DNA from: JBQCHF01 sp051953655
GTDB taxonomy: Bacteria; Actinomycetota; Actinomycetes; Motilibacterales; Motilibacteraceae
Direction: 5' to 3'
Length of the DNA stretch: 43,517 nucleotides
Assembly (NCBI GenBank): GCA_051953655.1
Contig: JBQCIO010000147.1
Span: 1 to 43,517, forward strand
Shown: positions 32,710 to 41,306 of the stretch, in pieces
Position numbering within the stretch: position 1 is the first letter of the stretch
Layout of the letters: every line of letters begins with the position of its first letter
Made by a program: the position numbers and the translations under genes
Notes under the pieces: generated by a model
What the model was told of the DNA's origin: nothing
The model's input: only the letters and a program-made list of their open reading frames with translations
Database searches by the model: none

Positions 32710-33732
32710 GTGGGCAACATCGAGTTCGGTGTCCGGGTCCCCAACTCCGGGCCGCTGTCCGGGGTCGAGAACCTGGTCAAGACCGCCCGCGCGGCCGAGG
32801 TCCTCGGGTTCGACACCGTCTGGGTCCACGACCACGTGGTGTGGAGCTCGGAGATGCACCGGCACCACATCTCGTCCGGCAGCACCGAGGCCATCGCCGC
32901 CGACCAGACCGCTGACTTCTACGAGTCCCTGACGACGCTGGCGTTCCTCGCCGCGCACACCCGCAGCATCCGGCTGGGCGTCGCCTGCCTGGTCATGCCG
33001 ACGCGCAACCCGATCTACGCGGCCAAGCAGGCCGCGACGATCGACCACCTCAGCGACGGCCGGCTCATCGTCGGGGTGGGTCTTGGATCCAAGGCGACCG
33101 AGTCCTCCAACGAGTTCGAGGTCTTCCAGGTCCCGTTCAACCGCCGCGGCCCCCTGACCGACGAGTACATCGAGGTCATGAAGGCTGTGTGGACCGAGTC
33201 CCTCGCCAGCCACGATGGGGCGACCATGCAGTTCAAGGACGCCGAGATCTTCCCGAAGCCGGTGCAGAAGCCACACCCGCCGGTCTGGGTGGGCGGGTGG
33301 ACGGACAAGGCCGCCGAGCGCACGGGACGTCTGGGGGACGGGTGGATCCCCGGCTGGCTGTCGCCGGCCGAGATGGCGCGTGGCCGGGACGTGCTGCGCC
33401 GCACCGCGGAGGAGAACGGTCGCGATCCCGACTCGATCGTCGTCGCGGTGGAGAAGCTGGCCACGATCGACACGGACCGGGAGGTCGCGCTCAACCGTGC
33501 CCTCCCCACTGTGAGGGCCAGCCGGAACACCTACGAGCGCGACGTGGACGACATGCAGTTCGCCCTCGACCGACACATCTTCGGGTCGGTGGACGACGTC
33601 CGCCGACGTGTGCAGGCCTTCGTCGACGCGGGCGTCACCCACTTCGAGCTGAAGCTCCTCTACTCGAGCATCGACGAGATGGTGGCGCAGATGCAGCTCT
33701 GGGCCGACCAGATCATGCCGGAGTTCCGGTGA
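32710..33732 (+). CDS. Luciferase-like (LLM class) F420- or flavin-dependent oxidoreductase 2
   Basis: A 340-residue luciferase-fold oxidoreductase from GTG 32710 with GAAGG upstream. Features are GVRVPNSGPLSGVENLVK, GFDTVWVHDHVVW, RLGVACLVMP, RLIVGVGLGSKATESSNEFE and PPVWVGGWTDKAAERTGRLGDGW. It is only moderately similar to the enzyme at 29529 and is about as far from FGD, so the three luciferase-fold enzymes of the locus are probably three different steps. It heads the last transcription unit of the locus, ahead of an ABC importer. The cofactor is inferred to be F420 from context. Confidence 0.85.
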   Translation: MGNIEFGVRVPNSGPLSGVENLVKTARAAEVLGFDTVWVHDHVVWSSEMHRHHISSGSTEAIAADQTADFYESLTTLAFLAAHTRSIRLGVACLVMPTRNPIYAAKQAATIDHLSDGRLIVGVGLGSKATESSNEFEVFQVPFNRRGPLTDEYIEVMKAVWTESLASHDGATMQFKDAEIFPKPVQKPHPPVWVGGWTDKAAERTGRLGDGWIPGWLSPAEMARGRDVLRRTAEENGRDPDSIVVAVEKLATIDTDREVALNRALPTVRASRNTYERDVDDMQFALDRHIFGSVDDVRRRVQAFVDAGVTHFELKLLYSSIDEMVAQMQLWADQIMPEFR

Positions 33733-33779
33733 CCCACCGCCCCGGTCCCTACGAATCGCTAGCAGGACGGAGTCTGTAG

Positions 33780-34649
33780 ATGGCTGGACCTACAGCGCCG
33801 ACCGGTCACCTCGTGTCGGATGCGCTCACGGGCCCGATGACGGAGGAGCGGCCCCGGAGCGCATCCCGGGACCGGGAGCGGCGGCAGCGGCAGCTGATGC
33901 TTGTGCTGCCCTTCGCTTCAGTCGTCGTCTTCCTGATCCTGTGGCAGATCGTGGGGAGCCACACCGACCCCATCCTGCTGGCGACACCGGTCGCCACCGT
34001 CCAGGCCTTCTGGGACCTGCTCACCTCCGGTGAGCTCGGACCCGCCTTCGTCACGGCCATGGGGGACCTCGCGGTGGGCTACGTCGCCGCGATCGTGGTC
34101 GGTATCGCGGTCGGGGTTGCCGTCGGTCGCAGCCCGGTGATCGAGCGGATCGTCAACCCCTACATCAACTTCTTCCAGGCCACCCCACTGATCGCGCTGG
34201 TCCCCCTGGTGGTGATCTGGTTCGGCGTGGGCTTCGAGGCTCGTGTCGCCGTGACGTTCCTGCTGGCGGTTTGGTCCATCATCATCAACACCGCGACCGG
34301 TGTGAAGGAGACGCCGTCGTCGCTGCTGGACGTGTCACGCGTCTACAAGCTGAGCCGCGCGAGCGTGGTGACCAAGGTTGCGCTCCCGAACGCCGTCCCG
34401 AGCATCTTCGCAGGACTCCGGATCGCGCTCGGCAAGGCCCTCATCGGCATGGTGATCGCGCAGATGGAGATCAGCGTCACCGGGCTGGGCGGCATCATCA
34501 CCAACTACGGCAACGCCTTCAAGACCGCGTACCTACTGGCAGGCGTGTTCACCGCGTCCATCGTCGGCGTCGTCGCCGCGGCCCTTCTCGAGGTCGCCCG
34601 ACGGTGGTTCTTCCCCTGGACGAAGGATCAGTCCCCAGGACATCTCTGA
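33780..34649 (+). CDS. ABC transporter permease (SsuC/TauC-like)
   Basis: A 289-residue inner-membrane permease with a ~38-residue polar N-terminus and about six membrane helices. The EAA-type loop is in SSLLDVSRVYKLSRASVVTKVALPNAVPSIFAGLRIALGKALIGM, the ATPase contact site of nitrate/sulfonate/bicarbonate-type importers. With the next two genes it makes a complete importer. It starts 48 nt after the luciferase-like gene. Confidence 0.92.
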   Translation: MAGPTAPTGHLVSDALTGPMTEERPRSASRDRERRQRQLMLVLPFASVVVFLILWQIVGSHTDPILLATPVATVQAFWDLLTSGELGPAFVTAMGDLAVGYVAAIVVGIAVGVAVGRSPVIERIVNPYINFFQATPLIALVPLVVIWFGVGFEARVAVTFLLAVWSIIINTATGVKETPSSLLDVSRVYKLSRASVVTKVALPNAVPSIFAGLRIALGKALIGMVIAQMEISVTGLGGIITNYGNAFKTAYLLAGVFTASIVGVVAAALLEVARRWFFPWTKDQSPGHL

Positions 34650-34732
34650 CCGTTCCACCCGGTACCACTGCACCGCCGCTCCCCCTTCACCTGCTCGACT
34701 TCGCCCGCCACCCGTCCAATCGGAGGACATCC

Positions 34733-35782
34733 GTGCGCACCAGGAATGTCACCAAGCTCGTAGCTGCAGGAGTCATCGCGGCCTTCGCGACCGCCGCCTG
34801 TGGAGGCGGCTCGACCAGCAACGCCAGCGACAGCGGCGCGACCAGCACCGCCGGCAGCGGCTCCACGTCTGCCGACTCGATCAAGGGTTCCCGCTTCATC
34901 ATGATGTTGCAGAGCACCGCGAACGCCAACAAGGTGGTCGAGGTGCACGCGATCAACCTGCTGAAGGAGCAGGGCGTCGACGCAAGCGTCAAGTGGAACG
35001 CGAGTGCTCCCAACGTCGCTGTCACCCAGCTCATGCACGGTGACATCGACGCCTACTCCGAGGCCGTCACCGGCGGCGTCGGCAGCGTCGCGGCGGGCAT
35101 CGACATCAAGGACTTCGCGCTCGCCCAGCCGCGTCAGGACTACGTCTTCCTGGCCAAGCCCGGGATCAACAGCCTCGCCGACCTCAAGGGCAAGAACCTC
35201 GGCGTCCAGGACACGACCGGCGTGAACTATGCGCAGGCGCTGCTTGTGGTCCAGAAGGCCGGTCTGACCCCCAAGGACGTCAACATCATCGCGGTCGGCG
35301 GGCAGAGCGCCCGGCTCCCAGCCCTCGTCGCCGGCCGGGTCGACGCCACCATGCTGAGCCACTCTGCCGAGATCCAGCTCGCGCCCAAGGGGTTCAAGAC
35401 GCTCTTCGACTACACCAAGGAGGCGTCGAACCTCTACGACGACAACGTCTTCGCCACGTCCAGCTGGCTGTCGAAGAACAAGGCTCTCGCGGTCGCCTTC
35501 AACAAGGCCCTGCTCGACTCCTTCGTCTGGTTCAACGACCCGGCGAACGCGGACGCGGTGGTGTCCGAGGCGATGCAGGTCCAGCCGGCGGCCGACAAGG
35601 CGGCCATCACTCAGCTCTTCGACCAGCTGCGGGCGGCTGGGGCCTACCCGAACGGCACGATCCTGGACGCCAGCCTGCTGGACGAGCAGCAGCAGCTCTA
35701 CAAGTCGGCCGGCGCGTTGCAGGACACCGTCCCGGTGGAGAAGTGGGTGGACGACACCTACGCCAAGCAGGCGAAGGGCTGA
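34733..35782 (+). CDS. ABC transporter substrate-binding lipoprotein (SsuA/NMT1-like)
   Basis: A 349-residue lipoprotein. GTG 34733 is chosen for the GGAGGA site before it and because the signal peptide follows: MRTRNVTKLVAAGVIAAFAT then lipobox TAAC with Cys23. A Ser/Gly/Thr linker leads to a two-lobed NMT1/THI5-like fold (NVAVTQLMHGDIDAYSEAVTG, KPGINSLADLKGKNLGVQD, GGQSARLPALVAGRVDATMLS). Relatives bind sulfonates, nitrate, pyrimidines or aromatic acids. Ligand unknown; the setting suggests the substrate of the locus. The stop and next start are 1 nt apart. Confidence 0.92.
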   Translation: MRTRNVTKLVAAGVIAAFATAACGGGSTSNASDSGATSTAGSGSTSADSIKGSRFIMMLQSTANANKVVEVHAINLLKEQGVDASVKWNASAPNVAVTQLMHGDIDAYSEAVTGGVGSVAAGIDIKDFALAQPRQDYVFLAKPGINSLADLKGKNLGVQDTTGVNYAQALLVVQKAGLTPKDVNIIAVGGQSARLPALVAGRVDATMLSHSAEIQLAPKGFKTLFDYTKEASNLYDDNVFATSSWLSKNKALAVAFNKALLDSFVWFNDPANADAVVSEAMQVQPAADKAAITQLFDQLRAAGAYPNGTILDASLLDEQQQLYKSAGALQDTVPVEKWVDDTYAKQAKG

Positions 35783-35783
35783 C

Positions 35784-36596
35784 ATGGCGGCGAGCACGGC
35801 TGTGACCGGACGAGGGACGACGGTCGAGATTGTGGGTGTGAGCAAGACCTACAACCAGCGCACGTCGTCCGCGCGAGTGGTCCTCACTGACGTCAATCTG
35901 AGCGTCCACTCGGGCGAGTTCGTCAGCATCGTCGGTGCGTCGGGATGCGGCAAGACGACCCTCATCCGGATGGTGGCCGGTCTCGCCCCCTACAGCGGTG
36001 GGACGATCCGGGTCGGCGACTCGATCGTCAAGGGTGTTCCGAAGCGGCTCGGGTTCGTCTTCCAGGACGCGGCGTTGATGCCCTGGCGGACCGTGCGGGC
36101 CAACGTCGCGATGGGACTCAATGAGACCGGGACCGAGCTGAGCAAGACCGAAGCCCGAACCAAGGTGGAGGAGGCGATGGCGCTCGTCGGGCTGGGCGCC
36201 TTCGCCGAGTACTACCCCGGACAGCTGTCCGGCGGCATGAGGCAGCGGGCAGGTCTTGCGCGGGCTCTCGTCAGCGAGCCCGACCTCATGCTCATGGACG
36301 AGCCGTTCGGAGCGCTGGACGCCTTCACCCGGCTGCGTCTGCAGGAAGAGCTCGCGTCGATCGTGGCGAGGACCGCGACGACGACGATGTTCGTCACGCA
36401 CGACGTCGACGAAGCCGTCTTCCTGTCCGACCGCATCGTGGTCATGAGCACGTCGCCGGGAACGGTGAGGGACATCGTCGAGGTAGACCTGCCGCGGCCG
36501 CGGCTCACCCGGGACAGCCTGCTGGACAACCGGAGGGCGGCCGAGCTGCGGGACCACGTCCTCGGGCTGGTCATGGAGGACCAAGCCCATCATTAG
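35784..36596 (+). CDS. ABC transporter ATP-binding protein (SsuB/TauB-like)
   Basis: A 270-residue ATPase. Walker A GASGCGKTT, Q-loop VFQDAALMPWRTV, signature LSGGMRQR, Walker B LMLMDEPFGALD and H-loop VTHDVDEAVFLSD are all intact. It energises the permease at 33780 for uptake of the ligand bound by the lipoprotein at 34733. Only 1 nt from the upstream gene, so co-translated. Confidence 0.94.
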   Translation: MAASTAVTGRGTTVEIVGVSKTYNQRTSSARVVLTDVNLSVHSGEFVSIVGASGCGKTTLIRMVAGLAPYSGGTIRVGDSIVKGVPKRLGFVFQDAALMPWRTVRANVAMGLNETGTELSKTEARTKVEEAMALVGLGAFAEYYPGQLSGGMRQRAGLARALVSEPDLMLMDEPFGALDAFTRLRLQEELASIVARTATTTMFVTHDVDEAVFLSDRIVVMSTSPGTVRDIVEVDLPRPRLTRDSLLDNRRAAELRDHVLGLVMEDQAHH

Positions 36597-36638
36597 CGCG
36601 CGTGTCCAGGCCCACCCGGCGTAGAGGAAGGGAGACGA

Positions 36639-37946
36639 GTGACGCTGGACACTAATGTGACCGGGCGGAGAGCGAAGACGCCGCGGGACGCCTACCTCCT
36701 CTTCGGAGGGCTGTTCCTCTCGGTCGCGCCGAACAACCTGGTCACGCCGCTGTTGCCGGCTATCAGGCACAGCGTGGGCATGACGGTGACCGCGGTCGGT
36801 GTCTACGTGTCGGCCTACGGCATGGCTCGACTGATCGTGGACCTGCCTTCCGGCCTGCTCACCAAGCGGATCCCGCCTAGGCGGGTGATCTCCATCGGGG
36901 TCACGCTCAACGCCGTGGCGTCTGCCGTGTCGGTCTTCGCTGGCAACGCAGCGGTCCTGCTGGTGGCCCGGATCTGCTCCGGCGTGGGTGCCGGTCTGCT
37001 GGCCACGGTGATCCTGACCGCGTTGAGCGATGTGGCGCCCGCCGAGATCCGAGGTCGGGTGATGAGCCTGTACCAGGTGGCCAACAACCTGGGCATCGCC
37101 ACCTACCCCCTCATCGGCGGCCTGCTGGGCATGACGTTCGGGTGGCGAGCCGGCTTCGTGGCGGCCACGCTCACAGCGATCGGTTCAGGCCTGGTGCTGC
37201 GGCCGGTGATGCGCCGGATCCCAGGGGCGGCCGACGAGGGCAGGACGGGGGGTGGGTCCGGCGCGGCGGGAGCGGGGTCGCTCCAGGGGATGGGCCTGGT
37301 GGTGGCCATGGGCCTGGTTCTCTTCGGTGTGACGGCGAACATGGTGAATCGGCACGGGTTCCGAAACACCGTTCTGCCGCTCATCGCATCTTCCAGGCTG
37401 CACCTGTCCGAGGTGGAGATCGCCACCGGGATCACCGTGATGTCCCTGACCGGCATCCTGGTCACGATTCCCGCATCCGCTCTGGGCGACCGGGTGGGGC
37501 GCAACCGCATCATCGTGCTCGGCCTGGCGGTGCTCGCTGTCGGCGACTTCATCTTCCCGACTGTGGCTCGGAACTACCCCACCTACATCCTTGCCGGCGC
37601 GGTGATCGGGCTCGGGGACTGCTTCTCCAGCTCGCAGACCGCGCAGCTCGCGGCGCTTGTGGACGCGCGGAGACGATCGATGGTCCTCGCGACGTATCGC
37701 TTCTTCGTCGACCTTGGCGCGCTGGTCGGTCCACTCGGGATGGCCTGGATGCTCGACCGGCACGGGATGAATGCCGCGCTCCAAGCGGCGGGCACCCTCC
37801 TGCTCCTGGCCGCTGCCGCGGCGCTGGTTGGCGCACGAGGTCGCGCACGTCCCTCGGCTTGGGATAATCAGGTCGTTGAGGCGGGCAGGGGGGCCGACCT
37901 CACGATCCCCGACGGGGACCCCTCCACCACGAGAGGAGCGGTGTGA
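36639..37946 (+). CDS. MFS transporter
   Basis: A 435-residue, 12-helix major facilitator from GTG 36639 (GGAAGGGAG upstream). The loop 2-3 motif is present as GMARLIVDLPSGLLTKRIPPRRV, and the second half has its counterpart GDRVGRNRIIVLG. It is of the drug/sugar-efflux or metabolite type; direction and substrate are unknown. It is a third kind of transporter in the same unit as the ABC importer. Its stop overlaps the start of the second GntR gene. Confidence 0.9.
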   Translation: MTLDTNVTGRRAKTPRDAYLLFGGLFLSVAPNNLVTPLLPAIRHSVGMTVTAVGVYVSAYGMARLIVDLPSGLLTKRIPPRRVISIGVTLNAVASAVSVFAGNAAVLLVARICSGVGAGLLATVILTALSDVAPAEIRGRVMSLYQVANNLGIATYPLIGGLLGMTFGWRAGFVAATLTAIGSGLVLRPVMRRIPGAADEGRTGGGSGAAGAGSLQGMGLVVAMGLVLFGVTANMVNRHGFRNTVLPLIASSRLHLSEVEIATGITVMSLTGILVTIPASALGDRVGRNRIIVLGLAVLAVGDFIFPTVARNYPTYILAGAVIGLGDCFSSSQTAQLAALVDARRRSMVLATYRFFVDLGALVGPLGMAWMLDRHGMNAALQAAGTLLLLAAAAALVGARGRARPSAWDNQVVEAGRGADLTIPDGDPSTTRGAV

Positions 37947-38698
37947 TGCCCGCCAGGATTAGCCGGAACTTGAGTGACGACACGCGGTTCACCGAGGTCA
38001 TCGACCAGCTTGCGAGCGGGTACAAGACGATCGGTCAGATGGTCTACGCCGTCCTTCATGAGGCCATCGTGACCGGTGCCTTCGCGCCGGGTGAGTGGCT
38101 GCGACAGGAGTCGCTGGCCGAGGCCATCGGCGTATCCCGCATCCCGGTGCGCACCGCGCTGCTCCAGCTTGAGTCCGAGGGCCTGGTGACCTTCCACCCC
38201 CGGCGCGGCGCTCGTGTGCGGACGCTGTCCCCGGCGCAGATCGACGAGGTCTACGGCCTGCGCGTGCTGCTCGAGTCCCACGCGCTGCGCCTCTCGATGG
38301 CACGGATGACGCCGGACCGCGTCGAACGGATCCGGGATCTGGCGACTCAGCTCGACTCCGAGCCGGAGGGGTCGGAGTTCATCGACGCCCGCGTGCAGTT
38401 CTACCGGGAGGTCTACGACGCTGCTCACAACCCGCTGCTGGTCGAGATGATCGAGCAGTTGCGCGGCCATGTCGGGCGATACCTGCTCAGCTTCCGGTTC
38501 GAGCACGACCACCGGCGGCGGCACAGCGAGCTGGCCGAGACGATCGCCAAGGGCGACCTGACCGCGGCGGAGTCGCTGATGCGGGCTCACCTGGAAGAGG
38601 TGCGCGCCGGGATTCTCGCGCTGGCGAGCAAGGAGACGGAGCCGTCCTCCGACGGCGTCGCGGGGGTGAGGAAGAAGGTCCGGGCGGACTCCGCCTGA
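37946..38698 (+). CDS. GntR-family (FCD-type) transcriptional regulator 2
   Basis: A 250-residue regulator; ATG 37946 (or GTG 37943) follows GAGAGGAG and overlaps the MFS stop. The winged helix-turn-helix shows LHEAIVTGAFAPGEWLRQESL and GVSRIPVRTALLQLESEGL. The FCD domain starts at EVYGLRVLLESHALRLS. The recognition region SRxPVR matches that of the regulator at 20325 (SRMPVR), so both may read the same operator, perhaps with different effectors. It is inside the operon it may control. Confidence 0.9.
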   Translation: MPARISRNLSDDTRFTEVIDQLASGYKTIGQMVYAVLHEAIVTGAFAPGEWLRQESLAEAIGVSRIPVRTALLQLESEGLVTFHPRRGARVRTLSPAQIDEVYGLRVLLESHALRLSMARMTPDRVERIRDLATQLDSEPEGSEFIDARVQFYREVYDAAHNPLLVEMIEQLRGHVGRYLLSFRFEHDHRRRHSELAETIAKGDLTAAESLMRAHLEEVRAGILALASKETEPSSDGVAGVRKKVRADSA

Positions 38699-38768
38699 CC
38701 GGCCCGTAGGAGGCCCCCGAGCCTTCGCAGTACGACCTGAACCGCTGGAACCCCGAGGAGCTCTTCGA

Positions 38769-39770
38769 ATGCTGAAGCTTGGATACAAGGCCTCCGCGGA
38801 GCAGTTCGCACCCCGCGAGCTGCTGCGCTACTCGGTCATCGCCGAGGAAGTGGGCTTCGACTCGGTCTTCATCAGCGACCACCTGCAACCCTGGCGTCAC
38901 GACGGCGGCCACTCCCCGTTCGCACTGAGCTGGCTCGGCGCGCTGGGCGCGTCGACCCAGCGGATCGTCATCGGCACCAGCGTGCTCACCCCCACCTTCC
39001 GCTACCACCCAGGCGTCGTGGCCCAGGCGTTCGCCACGCTGGGGTGCCTGTTCCCCGGCCGCGTTGTGCTGGGGGTTGGCTCGGGGGAGTCGATGAACGA
39101 GGTGCCCCTGGGTGCGGAGTGGCCGGAGGCGAAGGAGCGGTTCGCGCGGCTGCGCGAGGCCGTGTCCCTGATCCGGCAGCTGTGGACTGAGGACCGGGTG
39201 ACCTTTGAGGGCACCTACTACCGCACCGAGCAGGCGACCATCTACGACCGCCCGGAGGTGCCGGTGCCGATCTACGTGGCCGCCTCGGGGCCGGCCGCCA
39301 CGCGCTACGCCGGCCGCGAGGGCGACGGCTACATCACCACGAGCGGCAAGGCGCCGTCGCTGTACACCGAGACCCTGCTGCCCGCGGTCCGCGAGGGCCT
39401 GGAGAAGGCCGGCCGGTCGATGGACGGCTTCGACCTGCAGATGGAGGTCAAGGTCTCCTTCGACCACGACCGCCGCAAGGCACTGGAGGACTGCCGGTTC
39501 TGGGGGGCGCTCTCGCTGTCCCCGGAGGAGAAGACCGGCGTCGAGGACCCGCTGGAGATGCAGCGGCTCGCCGATGCGTTGCCGATCGAGCGTGCCGCCG
39601 GCCGGTTCATCGTCTCCGACGACCCGGAAGAGCACGTGGCGTCGATCCTGAGGTACGTCGAGCTCGGCTTCAACCACCTCGTCTTCCACGCACCGGGTCC
39701 GGACCAGGAGCGGTTCCTCCGGCTCTACGGCGAGGAGATCCTTCCCCGGCTCCGGAAGGTCGCACAGTGA
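38769..39770 (+). CDS. fgd: F420-dependent glucose-6-phosphate dehydrogenase
   Basis: A 333-residue luciferase-fold enzyme very close to mycobacterial FGD1 throughout, starting LKLGYKASAEQFAPREL. Active-site residues of FGD are kept: His38 and Trp42 in SDHLQPW, the Glu of GVGSGESMNE, and the phosphate-binding Lys of TTSGKA, Lys of SPEEKTG and Arg of AAGRFIV. It oxidises glucose 6-phosphate to 6-phosphogluconolactone and reduces F420. It should supply F420H2 to the luciferase-like oxidoreductases at 29529 and 32710. Finding FGD inside a catabolic operon, not alone, is strong evidence that the pathway runs on F420. Its stop overlaps the next gene (GTGA). Confidence 0.93.
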   Translation: MLKLGYKASAEQFAPRELLRYSVIAEEVGFDSVFISDHLQPWRHDGGHSPFALSWLGALGASTQRIVIGTSVLTPTFRYHPGVVAQAFATLGCLFPGRVVLGVGSGESMNEVPLGAEWPEAKERFARLREAVSLIRQLWTEDRVTFEGTYYRTEQATIYDRPEVPVPIYVAASGPAATRYAGREGDGYITTSGKAPSLYTETLLPAVREGLEKAGRSMDGFDLQMEVKVSFDHDRRKALEDCRFWGALSLSPEEKTGVEDPLEMQRLADALPIERAAGRFIVSDDPEEHVASILRYVELGFNHLVFHAPGPDQERFLRLYGEEILPRLRKVAQ

Positions 39771-40717
39771 GTCGCCTCCTGCGCCGTGGCCGTGACGGCA
39801 TGCCGGTGGTGGCCCTGGCCGCGGCGGCATGGGGCCTGGACGGGCTGCTGCGAAAGCCGTTGGCTACGACCATCCATCCGGCCACCGTGGTGCTCTGGGA
39901 GCACCTGATCGTCGTCGCCTGCGTCCTGCCGGTGATCCCGGCGGCGCTGCGGACCTTCCGACGCTGCAGCCCGCGCGAGCGAGTCGCCATCATGGTGATC
40001 GGCATCGGCTCCTCGGCCGTGGCCACGGCCCTGTTCACGGAGGCGTTCGCACTCTCGGCAGCGACCGGCGACTTCATCTCGCCGCTCGTCCTGCAGAAGC
40101 TGCAGCCGATCTTCGCGGTGCTGCTGGCGATGGCACTGCTCGGCGAGCGCGTCCGGGCTGCCTTCGGCGCCTACGCGGTGCCGGCGATCGTCGGTGCCTG
40201 GCTGCTGGCCTTCCCGTCGCCGCTGTCGGTCTCGGTGACCGAGGTCGAAGTCGCGCTCTGCGCAGTGGGCGCCGCGGCCCTGTGGGCCGCCGGCACGGTT
40301 CTGGGACGTTTCGTCTCCCCGGCCGTGGACGCGCGGGACCTCACGGTGCTGCGGTACTGCTGGGGCCTCGTGGGTGCTGTCGCGGTCGCTGCCCAGCAGC
40401 ACGCCCCCGTGGCTCCCGGCGTGCGCAACGTGCCCGGGCTCCTGCTGCTCGCGCTCGTCCCCGGTCTGGGTGCACTGCTGCTCTACTACGTCGGGCTGCG
40501 CCGCACAGCGGCCTCCCGGGCGACGTTCGCCGAGCTGGCGTTCCCGGTCACCGCGGCGGTGGTAGGCGTCGCCTTCCTGGGCTCGACCTTGAGCGGCACC
40601 CAGTGGGCCGGCATGGCCCTGGTCGTCGGGGCAGTCAGCGCCCTCGGGCTGCGCGAGCGGCGCCCGTCTCCGGTGGTCGTCGAGCCGGTCAGGGTGCCCG
40701 CTGCGTCCACGGGGTGA
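39767..40717 (+). CDS. DMT-superfamily (EamA) transporter 2
   Basis: A 316-residue, about ten-helix membrane protein with two EamA repeats, translationally coupled to fgd (GTG 39767 overlaps its stop). Repeat motifs are SPLVLQKLQPIFAVLLAMALLGE in the first half and ATFAELAFPVTAAVVGVAFLG in the second. Likely exports a metabolite. It appears to be the last gene of the accessory locus; a short Pro/Val-rich tail follows the final helix. Confidence 0.88.
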   Translation: MSRLLRRGRDGMPVVALAAAAWGLDGLLRKPLATTIHPATVVLWEHLIVVACVLPVIPAALRTFRRCSPRERVAIMVIGIGSSAVATALFTEAFALSAATGDFISPLVLQKLQPIFAVLLAMALLGERVRAAFGAYAVPAIVGAWLLAFPSPLSVSVTEVEVALCAVGAAALWAAGTVLGRFVSPAVDARDLTVLRYCWGLVGAVAVAAQQHAPVAPGVRNVPGLLLLALVPGLGALLLYYVGLRRTAASRATFAELAFPVTAAVVGVAFLGSTLSGTQWAGMALVVGAVSALGLRERRPSPVVVEPVRVPAASTG

Positions 40718-40847
40718 GCACACCCGCTGCGGTCGGCGTCCGCGCCGCCGCCCCTCGATGTGGCGCCGGCCGCCGGGTCCCCCCACCCGTGCGGTCGGCG
40801 TCACTCCGTGCCGGGCCCGGTGCGGCCCGTCCCCGGCGCCGTCGTCG

Positions 40848-41204
40848 TCAGGGCTCCCGCTCGTGCGCCTCGAGCACCTCCGCGGCGTGCTCCTCCGCCC
40901 ACCGCACGATGCCCTGCACGACCGGGACGAGGGTGCGGCCGAGGTCGGTCAGCGAGTACTCCACCGAGACCGGGCGGGTGGAGACCACCTCACGGTGCAC
41001 CAGCCCGTCCTTCTCCAGCGTGCGCAGGGTCTGGGTGAGCATCTTCTGCGAGATGCCCTCCACCGTGCGGCGCAGCTCCCCAAACCGGTGGGGTCGCTCG
41101 CCGAGCAGCGACACGATGAGCGCCGTCCACCGGTCCCCGATGCGGGTGAGCACGAAGCGCGAGGGGCAGCGCGGGTCGAGCGCGTTGTAGGGCGGCGCGA
41201 ACAT
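40848..41204 (-). CDS. HxlR-family transcriptional regulator
   Basis: A 118-residue winged-helix protein from ATG 41204. The HxlR/MarR-like core is CPSRFVLTRIGDRWTALIV, RPHRFGELRRTVEGISQKMLT, LRTLEKDGLVHREV and VEYSLTDLGRTL. These regulators often sense electrophiles or redox stress, some through a Cys; the single Cys here (RCPSRF) is in the usual N-terminal position. It is divergent from the SnoaL-like gene at 41307, which it probably controls. Confidence 0.9.
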   Translation of the reverse strand: MFAPPYNALDPRCPSRFVLTRIGDRWTALIVSLLGERPHRFGELRRTVEGISQKMLTQTLRTLEKDGLVHREVVSTRPVSVEYSLTDLGRTLVPVVQGIVRWAEEHAAEVLEAHEREP

Positions 41205-41290
41205 GGTTACCTCGAAGTGCCTTCTTGTGGGTGTGGTTCGCGGCGTCCCAGGGTGATGAGCAGCCGGTCTCCGCCGGTGACCACGTTACC
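41205..41290. promoter_or_regulatory. Direct GTTACC repeats between hxlR and the SnoaL-like gene
   Basis: GTTACCTCGAAG at 41206 and GTTACCGAAGG at 41285, same orientation, near the two gene starts of the divergent pair. They may be HxlR binding sites. No clear promoter boxes could be assigned. Confidence 0.35.
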
Positions 41291-41306
41291 GAAGGGAACG
41301 AACCCC

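Noticed and set aside
37864..37880. Possible sixth operator (GGGATAATCAGG) before the second GntR gene
   Set aside because: It matches only the first half (GGATAAT); G8 and AT at 10-11 are missing, and it lies inside the MFS coding region.
38775..38792. TTGGATACAAGG near the fgd start, like the shared motif
   Set aside because: It is inside the coding sequence for the conserved KLGYKAS of FGD, so protein conservation explains it.
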